A stretch of DNA of 35,426 nucleotides from Candidatus Auribacterota bacterium (lineage in GTDB: Bacteria; Auribacterota; JAFGBW01; JAFGJP01), in contig JAGLFH010000004.1 of assembly GCA_023144635.1 (NCBI GenBank), positions 1 to 35,426 on the forward strand, in the 5' to 3' direction. The notes beneath the pieces are model-generated. The model searched no databases. It was not told the origin of the DNA and saw nothing but the letters and a program-made list of their open reading frames with translations. The translations under genes were made by a program, and so were the position numbers. Every line of letters starts with the position of its first letter. Position 1 is the stretch's first letter. This document shows, one piece after another, positions 17,546-26,719 of the stretch.

Positions 17546-18547
17546 ATGTTACTTCCAAAAGATAAAAAGAAAAGAATATTTTTGTTCAAGCTTTGTTTCG
17601 GCTTAGGCACATTTGCTTTACTTTTTATTCTTTTTGAACCTAAAGAGATAATCTCTACACTTAAAGAGACAAATATTTATTTTTTTATATTTGCTTTTTT
17701 TTCATGTTCTTTAGTCTTGTTGGGGCGCATTTACCGCTGGGGTATAATTTTAAGAGATCTAGGTATAAAAGTATCTTTCTGGAAAATAGCTGAAATGTAT
17801 ATTATAAGCTACTGGTTTAATACTTTTATGCCGGGAAGCGTTGGCGGAGATGTTTATAAAATATACGGGCTTTTTAAAGAAGGCGCTCAAAAGATACATT
17901 CTCTTGCAACTGTATTTATTGAAAGATTTACAGGACTTCTTGCTATGATAACGATAGCTTTTGTATCTATTATTCTCTTTCGTGATAAGCTTCCCGTGCC
18001 AGGTATACTTCTTTTATCAATGGGTGGAATAGTTGCTGCAATATTTGTACTTCTTTTTTCTACAAGATATGTTCCTAAGTTTTGCCTGGTCTGCAGAAAA
18101 TATATAAAGTTCACACGAAAAATATTAACGGATGAAAAAATAGAGCTTATCAGTGTTGCTATAGAAGATATTAGAAAAAATAAAAAAATGTTTATAAAAT
18201 CTTATTTGTTTGGCATTGTTTTGCAGTTCATTATTCTTGTAGCGTATTATTTTATTGGTGTTTCACTTGTAATAGATCATCAAGCTCATAAAGTCGTGCC
18301 TTTTGTCTTCTTTTTGATGTTCTTTCCTGTTATAGAGATAATTACAATGGTTCCAATATCGATAAATGGACTTGGAATAAGAGAACTGCTTCTTGTGGGG
18401 TTTCTTAAGTATGCAAATGCAACAGGTACTTTTGCAATAAGTTTTTCTGTGATCAACAGATTGATCTTAATAATATTTGCGCTTATAGGCGGGGTTTTAT
18501 TATTAACAAAACGAAGCTCTAAAAAAGAGACAGTAGATAATTCTTAA
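17546..18547 (+). CDS. YbhN/LPG-synthase-TM-like (flippase-like) membrane protein
   Basis: The 333-residue polytopic membrane protein has about eight hydrophobic segments and the family signature NTFMPGSVGGDVYKIYGL at about 91-108, followed by the RFTGLLAM region. It belongs to the lysylphosphatidylglycerol synthetase transmembrane domain family (UPF0104; AglD and YbhN relatives), often annotated as flippase-like. No soluble synthetase domain follows, so lysyl transfer is not expected. A role in lipid or lipid-linked glycan handling at the inner membrane is inferred. It starts 3 bases after the methyltransferase stop with no clear Shine-Dalgarno, pointing to translational coupling. Confidence 0.85.
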   Translation: MLLPKDKKKRIFLFKLCFGLGTFALLFILFEPKEIISTLKETNIYFFIFAFFSCSLVLLGRIYRWGIILRDLGIKVSFWKIAEMYIISYWFNTFMPGSVGGDVYKIYGLFKEGAQKIHSLATVFIERFTGLLAMITIAFVSIILFRDKLPVPGILLLSMGGIVAAIFVLLFSTRYVPKFCLVCRKYIKFTRKILTDEKIELISVAIEDIRKNKKMFIKSYLFGIVLQFIILVAYYFIGVSLVIDHQAHKVVPFVFFLMFFPVIEIITMVPISINGLGIRELLLVGFLKYANATGTFAISFSVINRLILIIFALIGGVLLLTKRSSKKETVDNS

Positions 18548-18564
18548 AATAAAAAGGTTATATT

Positions 18565-20430
18565 ATGTGCGGTATATGCGGGTTTAACTGGAAGGATCAA
18601 TCCTTAATAGAGAGGATGACAAAAAAGATCCATCACCGCGGGCCTGATGCTCAAGGTTCAAAGTCTTTTGAAGGAATGTCTGTTGGAAATGCGCGCTTGA
18701 GTATTATTGATCTAAGTGAAAAAGGTAACCAGCCGATGTGCAGTGATGACGGATCGCGCTGGATAGTATATAACGGCGAGATATATAATTTCCCGGAAAT
18801 AAAAAAAGAACTTATTGATAAAGGATATTCCTTTAAAAGTAATACTGATACAGAAGTTGTTTTAAAAAGTTATGAAGAGTATGGTCCAAAATGTCTTCAG
18901 AAATTTAACGGGATGTTTGGATTTGCAATATGGGATTCTAGAAAAAAAGAACTTTTTCTTGCGAGAGACCGAATAGGAATAAAACCTCTTTATTATTATT
19001 TCAAAAATGGAAAACTGATCTTTGGTTCAGAAATAAAATGTATTTTGGAATCTGATTGTGTGAACAGAGAAGTTGATCCTCAATCGCTTTACCATTATCT
19101 TGGATATGAATTCGTTCCTGCACCGCGCACAATGTTTAAAGATATTTATAAGTTAAGACAGGGCCATTTTGCGATCTTTAAAAATAATGATCTTAAAATT
19201 GAAAAATACTGGGATCTTGATTTTAAACATGTTGATCTTAGTGAAGAAGAACATGCAGACAGAGTCTTTTCAGTATTAGAACGTTCTGTAAAAAGACGCC
19301 TTATTAGTGATGTTCCTTTGGGTGTTTTTTTATCAGGAGGACTTGATTCCAGTACTGTTGTAGGTTTTGTATCCCAAATGTACGGTAAAAAATTACAAAC
19401 TTTTTCAATAGGTTATAAAGATAAAACTTTTTCAGAACTCCCATTTGCAAAACGGGTGTCTGATTATTTTGGAACAGGTCACAATGTGCTGATGATAGAT
19501 TCTGTATCTCCAGAAGATATTGAAAAAAGCCTTTATCATCTTGATGAGCCGATGACTGACTTATCTACAATACCGTTTTATCTTATAAGCAAAAAAGCAC
19601 GCGAGCAAGTTAAAGTCTGTCTTAGCGGAGAAGGCGGGGATGAAATATTTTTAGGCTATGACCGATTTAAGGCGGCAAAAATGAACCGCTATTTTAATCT
19701 TTTTCCGTCTTTCTTTAAAAGAAAGCTCATAGGGCCTCTTATTATGTTGCTTCCTGATCAAAGACAAAAAAAGGGCGCAATAAATATGCTTAAACGTTTT
19801 GTTGAAGGTGCACTTTACCCTGAAGAGATGGGTGCAATGCGCTGGCAGTATTTTATGAGACCTGAAGTAGAAAAAAATATATTTAATAGAAAAAAAATGG
19901 AAAATGTTTCGTTTGCTCCTTTTGATCCAATATATCATTTTACCCGGAGCTGTGGCTCGTCTCTTACAGCTGAAAAGGATATTTATGTAGATATTAAGCT
20001 TACAATGGCAGATAGCGTTCTTATGAAAGTGGATAAAATGAGTATGGCAACGTCACTAGAAGTACGCGTTCCATTTCTTGACCATGAGGTTGTTGAACTT
20101 TGTGCTTCGATACCGCCTGAACTTAAACTGAAAAAGTTTACAACAAAGTACATCCTTAGAAAAGCTCTAAAGAAAAATAATTTTTTACCTGATGATATTA
20201 TCTGGCGCGGGAAACAGGGATACAGTCTTCCTGTAAAGAACTGGCTTAGGGAAGACCTGAAAGATTATATGGAACATCTTCTTATCTCTTCACCTGTTAT
20301 AAAAGAACATCTTGACGGGGATTATATTAAATTGCTTATTGATGAACATCTATCAAGAAAACAAAATCACAACCATATTCTATGGGCTCTTATGAACGTA
20401 GCTATTTGGTATAAGAGATTTTTTGAATAA
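18565..20430 (+). CDS. asnB: Asparagine synthetase family amidotransferase, second copy
   Basis: The 621-residue protein begins MCGICGFNW with Cys2 as glutaminase nucleophile, and HHRGPDAQG and YNGEIYNF follow. The synthetase loop SGGLDSS lies at 257-263, and SGEGGDE follows later. Both domains look intact. It is clearly a paralogue of the protein at 4319-6175 but differs in many positions (for example SGEGGDE against SGDGGDE), so this is no recent duplication. As the last gene of an acetyl-/methyltransferase operon it may amidate a sugar acid rather than make free asparagine. AAAGG before the ATG serves as ribosome site. Its last 29 bases overlap the convergent pab gene. Confidence 0.93.
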   Translation: MCGICGFNWKDQSLIERMTKKIHHRGPDAQGSKSFEGMSVGNARLSIIDLSEKGNQPMCSDDGSRWIVYNGEIYNFPEIKKELIDKGYSFKSNTDTEVVLKSYEEYGPKCLQKFNGMFGFAIWDSRKKELFLARDRIGIKPLYYYFKNGKLIFGSEIKCILESDCVNREVDPQSLYHYLGYEFVPAPRTMFKDIYKLRQGHFAIFKNNDLKIEKYWDLDFKHVDLSEEEHADRVFSVLERSVKRRLISDVPLGVFLSGGLDSSTVVGFVSQMYGKKLQTFSIGYKDKTFSELPFAKRVSDYFGTGHNVLMIDSVSPEDIEKSLYHLDEPMTDLSTIPFYLISKKAREQVKVCLSGEGGDEIFLGYDRFKAAKMNRYFNLFPSFFKRKLIGPLIMLLPDQRQKKGAINMLKRFVEGALYPEEMGAMRWQYFMRPEVEKNIFNRKKMENVSFAPFDPIYHFTRSCGSSLTAEKDIYVDIKLTMADSVLMKVDKMSMATSLEVRVPFLDHEVVELCASIPPELKLKKFTTKYILRKALKKNNFLPDDIIWRGKQGYSLPVKNWLREDLKDYMEHLLISSPVIKEHLDGDYIKLLIDEHLSRKQNHNHILWALMNVAIWYKRFFE

Positions 20431-22264
20431 GCCTTACATTTCTAATTATACCTCTTACCGAATTTGTAATGACTATTTCGTCACATGTAAGCAGGTCTTT
20501 AAGTTTAAGTTTCTTTTCCTCTACTTTTCTTTTTTGTATAATATGCTCTCTGCATGTGCCGTTTAATATTCCGGAAGTTATAGAAGGCGTAAACCACTTA
20601 CCATTTTTTATTAAGAATACGTTTGAGGTTGCTCCTTCTGTAAGAAAGCCGTGTTTATTAAAAAAAAGTACATCAAGATAGCCTTTTGATCTATATTCAT
20701 TATATTCATCATTGTAAAGATTTCTCATTGTTGTCTTATGATATAGAAAAACATCTGTGGCATCTGTTTGTATATTTGATATTGCAATTTTGGGTTCTTT
20801 AAATGTAGCTTTCTTTAAAATGGAAGTTGTGATATTAAAATTTCCATTTCTATTCATTAGCAATCTTACTTTATATTTTAAAGATTTCTTAAAACTCTTT
20901 TCTAATTTATTGAGTTCTTTTAAAATATCGTTTCTAAAAAATTGGAATTGAAAATAAAAGCAAGAATTTTTAAGCCTTTTTAAATGTTTATTTAGAAGCC
21001 AGTATCTTTTGTTCCAAAGTATAGTTTCAATAAGCTGAAAATCAGGTGTTATGTTTGATAGAAAGTTTTTTTTAAGAGCCCATTCTTCAAATTCTTTTTC
21101 CATTTTTGAATCCCACACAACACCGCTTCCAATGCCCATGCATCCTTTGCTAGCTTTTATAGAAACAGTTCTTATCGGAATATTAAAAGCCGATTCTAAT
21201 TTTGGTGTGATAAACCCGAGCGCGCCGCAATAAAGTTCTCGGTTTTTCTTTTCAAGGCGTTTTATGATCTTCATTGTATTTATTTTTGGAGCACCTGTAA
21301 CTGAACCACTAGGGAACAGGCTTTTAAAAATATCGTAATATGATATCTTGTTTTTCAAAACACCTGATATGGTGGATGTCATCTGAAAAAGAGAATTATA
21401 TTTTTCTGTTCTGAAAATATCTTTTACCTTTACCGAACTTGTTCTGCATATCCTTCCCAGATCATTTCTTATAAGATCGACGATCATTAGGTTTTCTGCT
21501 TTTTCTTTTTTGTTCAATAGAAAAGAATTAAGGATATCTTCATCTTCAAGATTAGTCCGTCCTCTTTTTACAGTACCTTTCATAGGACGAAGATATATAT
21601 TGTTTTTATTTCTTTTAAAAAAAAGTTCGGGAGAGATGGAGAGAATTGTGTTGCCGCCTATCTTCATAAAAGAACTGTATGATGTTTGCTGTGATATTTT
21701 AAGATCATTATAAAATGAAAACTCATTACCTGAAAAATCAAAGAGGAGTTTACCTGTTAGATTTACCTGATATGTATTTCCACAACGTATTTCTTTTTTT
21801 ATGTTCTGTATCTTTTTATTAAAGGCTGCTTTTGTAGTATCTAGATCTAGATTACGAACAGAATAACTTTGTCTTGAAGGAGAAGTTTTTTTAATAAGGC
21901 TATGAGGGATATTCTCTGAAAACTTTCCCTTTTTATGATCAAAGATAACGGCCTTTTTAAACACTCCCATGCAGATAAGCGGAAAATCTGTAATTATGTT
22001 TTTTATGTGATGATTATCTAGTAAGTATCCGAGTTCATAAGAAAAAAGACCGGCAAGGAAATATTTTTTTGAGAGTTTCTCTATTTTATTAAAAGCTATA
22101 TTTATATCATCATATTTTTGAATATTAATTAATTCAACAGGATCAAGAAATAAATAGCTTTTATAATTTTCTTTGTCGCATTTTACTGTTTCAAAAAGAA
22201 TAAAAGTATCACTCTTGCTAAGGAAATCGCTATTAATCGGAGGTAATGGAAAATATCTTACCAT
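20402..22264 (-). CDS. pabBC: Aminodeoxychorismate synthase component I fused to aminodeoxychorismate lyase (PabB-PabC)
   Basis: The 620-residue protein joins two enzymes of p-aminobenzoate synthesis for folate. Residues about 1-365 form a chorismate-binding domain: YQVNLTGKLLF, SISPELFF, RPMKGTVKRG with the PabB-type lysine, MIVDLIRNDLGRI and PSGSVTGAPK. Residues about 390-620 form a class IV aminotransferase fold: YHKTTMR with the probable PLP lysine, and GFLTEGATSNVFLI. Anthranilate synthase is less likely because of the KGT motif and the lyase fusion. No glutaminase subunit (PabA) is next to it. It may use TrpG or a remote PabA. AAAGG precedes the ATG. The 3' end runs 29 bases into asnB from the other strand. 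Confidence 0.9.
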   Translation of the reverse strand: MVRYFPLPPINSDFLSKSDTFILFETVKCDKENYKSYLFLDPVELINIQKYDDINIAFNKIEKLSKKYFLAGLFSYELGYLLDNHHIKNIITDFPLICMGVFKKAVIFDHKKGKFSENIPHSLIKKTSPSRQSYSVRNLDLDTTKAAFNKKIQNIKKEIRCGNTYQVNLTGKLLFDFSGNEFSFYNDLKISQQTSYSSFMKIGGNTILSISPELFFKRNKNNIYLRPMKGTVKRGRTNLEDEDILNSFLLNKKEKAENLMIVDLIRNDLGRICRTSSVKVKDIFRTEKYNSLFQMTSTISGVLKNKISYYDIFKSLFPSGSVTGAPKINTMKIIKRLEKKNRELYCGALGFITPKLESAFNIPIRTVSIKASKGCMGIGSGVVWDSKMEKEFEEWALKKNFLSNITPDFQLIETILWNKRYWLLNKHLKRLKNSCFYFQFQFFRNDILKELNKLEKSFKKSLKYKVRLLMNRNGNFNITTSILKKATFKEPKIAISNIQTDATDVFLYHKTTMRNLYNDEYNEYRSKGYLDVLFFNKHGFLTEGATSNVFLIKNGKWFTPSITSGILNGTCREHIIQKRKVEEKKLKLKDLLTCDEIVITNSVRGIIRNVRLIQKISYTK

Positions 22265-22450
22265 TTGCTACCTTTTTATTAGGTTCTAGGTGCTAGGTTT
22301 TAGTAAGAACAAAATTAGAAAATCACATAGTCTCTTTTCTATTTTTTTAAAATTATCTGCTTCTAAAGGAAGCACCTTTAAGTTAACACTTTTTATAAGC
22401 GAAGTGCTCCTTGATTGACCTATCACTTATAACCCATTGCCTATAGCCTA
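22265..22450. repeat. Spacer with short dispersed repeats
   Basis: The spacer has doubled TAGGTTCTAGGTGCTAGGTTTTAG text near 22280. GGAAGCACCTT near 22370 is the reverse complement of a word at 10490, and CCCATTGCCTAT at 22433-22444 pairs with a LamG-downstream copy at 15041-15052. The last element touches the stop codon of the minus-strand epimerase gene. Confidence 0.5.
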
Positions 22451-23434
22451 TTATATTAATCCTTGTTCTTTATACCAAATGCCTGTTTTCTTAAGACCTT
22501 CATCAATGCCGACTTTTGGAACGTAGCCGATCTCTTTTTTGGCTTTGTCTATTTTAAAAGCGCGGTTTTGTCTGAACCAGTCAACTCTTCTTCTGAAAAG
22601 AGGAGGCGATATTTTTAATGGTTTACATATAAATTCACAAATACATGCTGCTATATATAAAGGCAAGAAGGGCAGGTGAATGAATTTAACATCTTTATCA
22701 ATAGCAATCCCTACTCTTTTTACAAGTTCTTTTATTTCAAAATATTCCTCATCTGCGATTAAGTAACTTTCAGCATTTATTTTATCACTTTCAAATGCAC
22801 ACCAGAAGCTATCACTTAAGTTGTCAATATATACAGGATGATAAAAAGCTTTTCCATTTCCAAACATCATAAATCTTCTTTTTTTAGCAAGCTTAAAAAG
22901 ATGGACAAAACGCTCCGGATCACCAGGGCCATAAATAGCTGTGGGCCTTATTATTACGGATTTGAGGCCTTTTTTTGCGAATTCCTGTACAACTTTTTCT
23001 CCCTCGTATTTGCTAAATTGATAAAAATCTGCTGGCTCAATTGGTGATGATTCATCACCCGGAGGATTTTTAATATCTCCATGAACACCCTGAGTAGAGC
23101 AGTAAACGAATTTCTTTAAATTAAGTTTAAGCGATTCTTCACAAATAATACGTGTTCCGTCTCTGTTTACGTTTAAATAAGTTTCATTGGTCGCATTTAT
23201 CTTTCTAAATGCTGCTGCAAGATGAAAGACTCCTTCAACATCGGTAAGACTTTTTTTAACTGCTTCTCGGTCAGTTACAGAGCCGATGATGATATTTGCA
23301 CCTTTTTTTATAAGAGAATCGTAAAAGATTCCTTTTTGATTATCGAGTACAACTATTTTATGGCCTTTTAAAATGAGATGCTCTACAAGTGCTGAACCCG
23401 TAAATCCGGTTCCTCCTGTTACAAGTAATTTCAT
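22451..23434 (-). CDS. NAD(P)-dependent epimerase/dehydratase (extended SDR)
   Basis: The 327-residue protein has the nucleotide-binding motif TGGTGFTG at 7-14 and GVFHLAA. The catalytic YxxxK is in FYQFSKYEGE, preceded by the serine region YCSTQGVHG, and RPTAIYGPGD follows. It is a normal-length extended short-chain dehydrogenase of the NDP-sugar epimerase or 3-beta-hydroxysteroid-dehydrogenase-like type; substrate cannot be told. Sugar-nucleotide or lipid-linked sugar metabolism suits the locus. AAGGA lies 9 bases before the ATG. The gene is divergent from the large membrane protein, with 92 bases between them holding both promoters. Confidence 0.88.
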   Translation of the reverse strand: MKLLVTGGTGFTGSALVEHLILKGHKIVVLDNQKGIFYDSLIKKGANIIIGSVTDREAVKKSLTDVEGVFHLAAAFRKINATNETYLNVNRDGTRIICEESLKLNLKKFVYCSTQGVHGDIKNPPGDESSPIEPADFYQFSKYEGEKVVQEFAKKGLKSVIIRPTAIYGPGDPERFVHLFKLAKKRRFMMFGNGKAFYHPVYIDNLSDSFWCAFESDKINAESYLIADEEYFEIKELVKRVGIAIDKDVKFIHLPFLPLYIAACICEFICKPLKISPPLFRRRVDWFRQNRAFKIDKAKKEIGYVPKVGIDEGLKKTGIWYKEQGLI

Positions 23435-23526
23435 TTAATCCATCCTTTTTGATTTATAATTTTGCTTTTTATCATATTTTCTGTAAAAATACAGTGGTAA
23501 AATTTATAACACAGATATTAAATTAG

Positions 23527-26500
23527 ATGAAGAATAATATATCAAAAGAGATTTTAGTTGTTTTATTACTTGCCGTTATTATGACGGGCATTTTTGTGTT
23601 TCCTATGGCCCCTCATTTTTTTGAGGGCATTCCTTATACTCACAAGTCTGCAGATGGCATGCAAGTTGTGCGCAATTTTCAGGGAGACCATATACAATTT
23701 TTGTATCATCTTGCATTGCTTGAAAAAGCGATGACAGGTAAAATACCCTTTTTTACAGAAGGATATCAGTTTGCTACACCCTATAAAGCAAAGTATATGA
23801 CCCCTTATTTTCCTCCTCAGGGCCCGATGTTCAGTATCCTTTCACCTTTAGGGTATGCGGGTGCGTATAATATCCTTGTAGTACTTTCATTCCTAATTGC
23901 TTTTCTTTCTACTTATTTTTATTTAAAAAGGTTATCAATAACAGGCTTCTTTGCATTTGCAGGAGCTCTAGTTTTTGTTTTTTTCCCATACCGCATAGCT
24001 TCTCTTTACGGTGGTCATCCGGCAGGAATGATGGTGGCATATATACCTCTTTTTTTACTTTTACTGGATCATGCATTTTCTGTAAATAGCGTTCTTTCTT
24101 CTTTGGGAGCAGGAATTGTGCTTGTGTTTTTTGCTCTGTCAGAACCGCATTATTTATATTTTTTATTCCTCTTTATTCCAGTATATATTTTGTATGTAAC
24201 ATCAAGAGAAAATATTGGATTAAATGTTATTGATGCAGGTGTATATTCTGCAGATATTCCCAGTCCATTTAAAACGAAGACCAAAGAAGATTTTTATCCA
24301 GTAAGTGCATTGTTATCTTTAATAGTTTTCATCGAATATTATACTTTCAGAAGAGAGAACTTAAACTTTATTGTTTTTTTGATTAATGTTCTTATTGCAG
24401 TATTAATATATTATTTCATTAATTATATTTCATGTACTTTGTACAGATTGTTTTTAAATGAAAGATCTCCTGAAAGATGTAAAAAGGATGTTTCTAAACG
24501 AACTTTAATATTTAATCTGTTCTATCTTTATTTTATTCAGGAAATATTCGAGGTGAAAAACCTAGCATTTATTCTTGGTGCTCTTTTTGTGATCATTTAC
24601 TTTTTTTCATTTATTATATTTATTAAACTTTGTGAATGGGGTAAAGTTTTTTCAATAATAAAAAAGCAGTTTCAAAAAGTATGTAAATTTTCCATAAAAG
24701 CAGTTCTCTTTAGCTGGCCTTTGTTACTCTCAATGATATTTTGTGTTGCTTTCATGATGTATGTAAAACGCGGCGCGCTTGATTCATCTGCAATTGAAGG
24801 GGGAAGAAAGATAGTTGAAGTTAAGCTGTTTTCTCCACAGTTAAGTGATATTTTAAAACCTTTCAATGAACACTCATCACGTTATGTTTATCCTGGACTT
24901 ATTTCAATTATTTTGGGTTTTTTAAGCATTGTTTTATGGGCTATTTCATTTTTTAAAAGAAAAATAGTTGAAAAACAGGATATCAGTATGTTGTTTTTTG
25001 GAAGCGTTTTTCTAGGATCTTATCTGTTATCTTTTGGACCTAATATTACTATACTTCCTTTATTTGAGATATGTCGAAAAATAATCCCGTTTTTTGATTT
25101 TATAAGAAGCCCTATAAAAATAATTATATTTTCATCGCTTTCACTCTCATTTCTGGTAGGAATGACCTTTAAATGGATAAGTTCCAAAAAGAAAGTTGCA
25201 GTGTTGCTTATTCTTCTTATTTTTGCAGAGTATATGATGCTATACAGGGTAGGGATGAGTGTTATGGATGATAAGAACGCTGTTCTTCAAGCACTTAAAA
25301 GCAAAGAAAAAAAAGGGAAAGTTCTTTATGTACCTGTTTGGCCGGGAGACAGCAGCTGGTCATCACTTTATCAATATTATTCATTAATGACAGATACATA
25401 TATGGTTAACGGTTATCAGCCGGTCATTCCGGCAGACTATATTAAAAAAGTAGCTGATCCTCTTTTTTCATTGAACCTTGGCAGGATAACAGAAAAAGAA
25501 CTTAAGATATTAAATGAGCTTGGTGTTACTGATATCGTCTTTCATAAGGAAGCTTTTCCTCGTAAGATCAGCCCGTTTCCTCAGCGCTTTACTTTAATAG
25601 GGTTAAAAAATTCTCCTTATCTTAAATATAATATCTATCATGATCCGCTATACCTTTTTGAACTAATAAAAAATCCTTCTGATGATGAAAAAGATCGTGA
25701 AATAACTTTTCCTTTTGGTTATTTAGCAGAAGGTGAGACTTTTAAACCCTTAAAAGGTCAAAGCTATCGCCTCAAAGTAGATGGAATGTCATCGAAAGGT
25801 GCGATGTTTTTAACAGGTAGTGAGGATTCAGCTGTTTTTTTAGATAAATATTTTCCAGATGGAAAATTCAATGGATTTATAAATCTTGAGATAGAAGAAG
25901 AAAATGAAGATCTTAGCTTGATCTTTGATATTGAACCACGTAAGAAAAATATAGTTGAGCAGAGAGAAAAACTTTTTAAGAATATATCCCGATTTAAAAC
26001 AGCTGATGGGGATTATAAAATTCCAATATCTTTTAGTCAAAGTGAGCCAGGTTGGATAAGATTTAATGTTATAAAAAAAGGATCAGGTACAGTTGTTTTT
26101 GATTATTTGTATTGTAAATTTTCTGATAGATCAGATCCTAAAATGGAAGTCTTTCCATCGGATGGTATTTTTATTGGGACTCTTGAGGACGAAGAAAAAG
26201 ATGAAAGCGCTTTGTTTGTTGATGCAAGTGAATATCCAAAAGGGCCTGCAATGTTTGCTCCAAATAGGTTATATAAAAAAGGGAGCTACAAGGCTGATTT
26301 TTATTTAAAAGGTGATAATTTAAATAATAAAGATATTACTGCTGCTAGAATCCAGGTTACAGACGGGTATGAGATAAATGTCTTTGCCGAAAAGAAAATA
26401 TTTTTTAAAGAACTTGATAAAGATAATTGGAGAAAATTTACTTTACCTTTTGAAATAAAAAAGGATCTTGTCCTTAATTTTCATGTGCGTTTTGAAGGCC

Positions 26501-26619
26501 ATGGAAAATTATGGGTTAAAAAAGTAATAATTAAGCCACCCTTCGATTCCACTCAGGGCAAGCAAGACTCAAGCCACAAGACTCAAGACTCAAAAAAAGC
26601 AGTGTTGAATGTTGAGTGA
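23527..26619 (+). CDS. Large GT-C/YfhO-like membrane protein with C-terminal beta domains
   Basis: The 1030-residue protein has an N-terminal membrane part (about 1-580) with roughly a dozen or more spans. An extracytoplasmic loop after the first span contains GDHIQFLYHLALLEKAMTGK, typical of GT-C glycosyltransferase relatives, and VKLFSPQLSDILKPFNEHS and IRSPIKIIIF recall the YfhO family. Residues about 580-1005 are soluble, with beta-sandwich-like segments that could bind carbohydrate (KGSYKADFYLKG, FHVRFEGHGKLWVKKVII). Polyprenyl-phosphate-sugar transfer outside the membrane is inferred from fold resemblance only. The C-terminal 25 or so residues (from about FDSTQGKQ) are encoded by a dispersed repeat and look non-native. 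No Shine-Dalgarno is visible before the ATG. Confidence 0.75.
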   Translation: MKNNISKEILVVLLLAVIMTGIFVFPMAPHFFEGIPYTHKSADGMQVVRNFQGDHIQFLYHLALLEKAMTGKIPFFTEGYQFATPYKAKYMTPYFPPQGPMFSILSPLGYAGAYNILVVLSFLIAFLSTYFYLKRLSITGFFAFAGALVFVFFPYRIASLYGGHPAGMMVAYIPLFLLLLDHAFSVNSVLSSLGAGIVLVFFALSEPHYLYFLFLFIPVYILYVTSRENIGLNVIDAGVYSADIPSPFKTKTKEDFYPVSALLSLIVFIEYYTFRRENLNFIVFLINVLIAVLIYYFINYISCTLYRLFLNERSPERCKKDVSKRTLIFNLFYLYFIQEIFEVKNLAFILGALFVIIYFFSFIIFIKLCEWGKVFSIIKKQFQKVCKFSIKAVLFSWPLLLSMIFCVAFMMYVKRGALDSSAIEGGRKIVEVKLFSPQLSDILKPFNEHSSRYVYPGLISIILGFLSIVLWAISFFKRKIVEKQDISMLFFGSVFLGSYLLSFGPNITILPLFEICRKIIPFFDFIRSPIKIIIFSSLSLSFLVGMTFKWISSKKKVAVLLILLIFAEYMMLYRVGMSVMDDKNAVLQALKSKEKKGKVLYVPVWPGDSSWSSLYQYYSLMTDTYMVNGYQPVIPADYIKKVADPLFSLNLGRITEKELKILNELGVTDIVFHKEAFPRKISPFPQRFTLIGLKNSPYLKYNIYHDPLYLFELIKNPSDDEKDREITFPFGYLAEGETFKPLKGQSYRLKVDGMSSKGAMFLTGSEDSAVFLDKYFPDGKFNGFINLEIEEENEDLSLIFDIEPRKKNIVEQREKLFKNISRFKTADGDYKIPISFSQSEPGWIRFNVIKKGSGTVVFDYLYCKFSDRSDPKMEVFPSDGIFIGTLEDEEKDESALFVDASEYPKGPAMFAPNRLYKKGSYKADFYLKGDNLNNKDITAARIQVTDGYEINVFAEKKIFFKELDKDNWRKFTLPFEIKKDLVLNFHVRFEGHGKLWVKKVIIKPPFDSTQGKQDSSHKTQDSKKAVLNVE

Positions 26620-26620
26620 T
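26541..26620 (+). repeat. Dispersed repeat read into the 3' end of the membrane protein gene
   Basis: The 17-mer at 26541-26557 (CTTCGATTCCACTCAGG) is the reverse complement of 8539-8555 with one mismatch. It is followed by ACTCAAG and GACTCAA repeat words like those after dnaJ. The reading frame continues through to a stop at 26617-26619. Confidence 0.65.
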
Positions 26621-26719
26621 AAGTGTTGGGTTAAAGGCCCTGTGCAGGATCAGGATAAAAAAATGGTTTATGCTGAAGGCTGACAGCTAAAAGCTGATAA
26701 CTTACTAAGGTGATCAATA

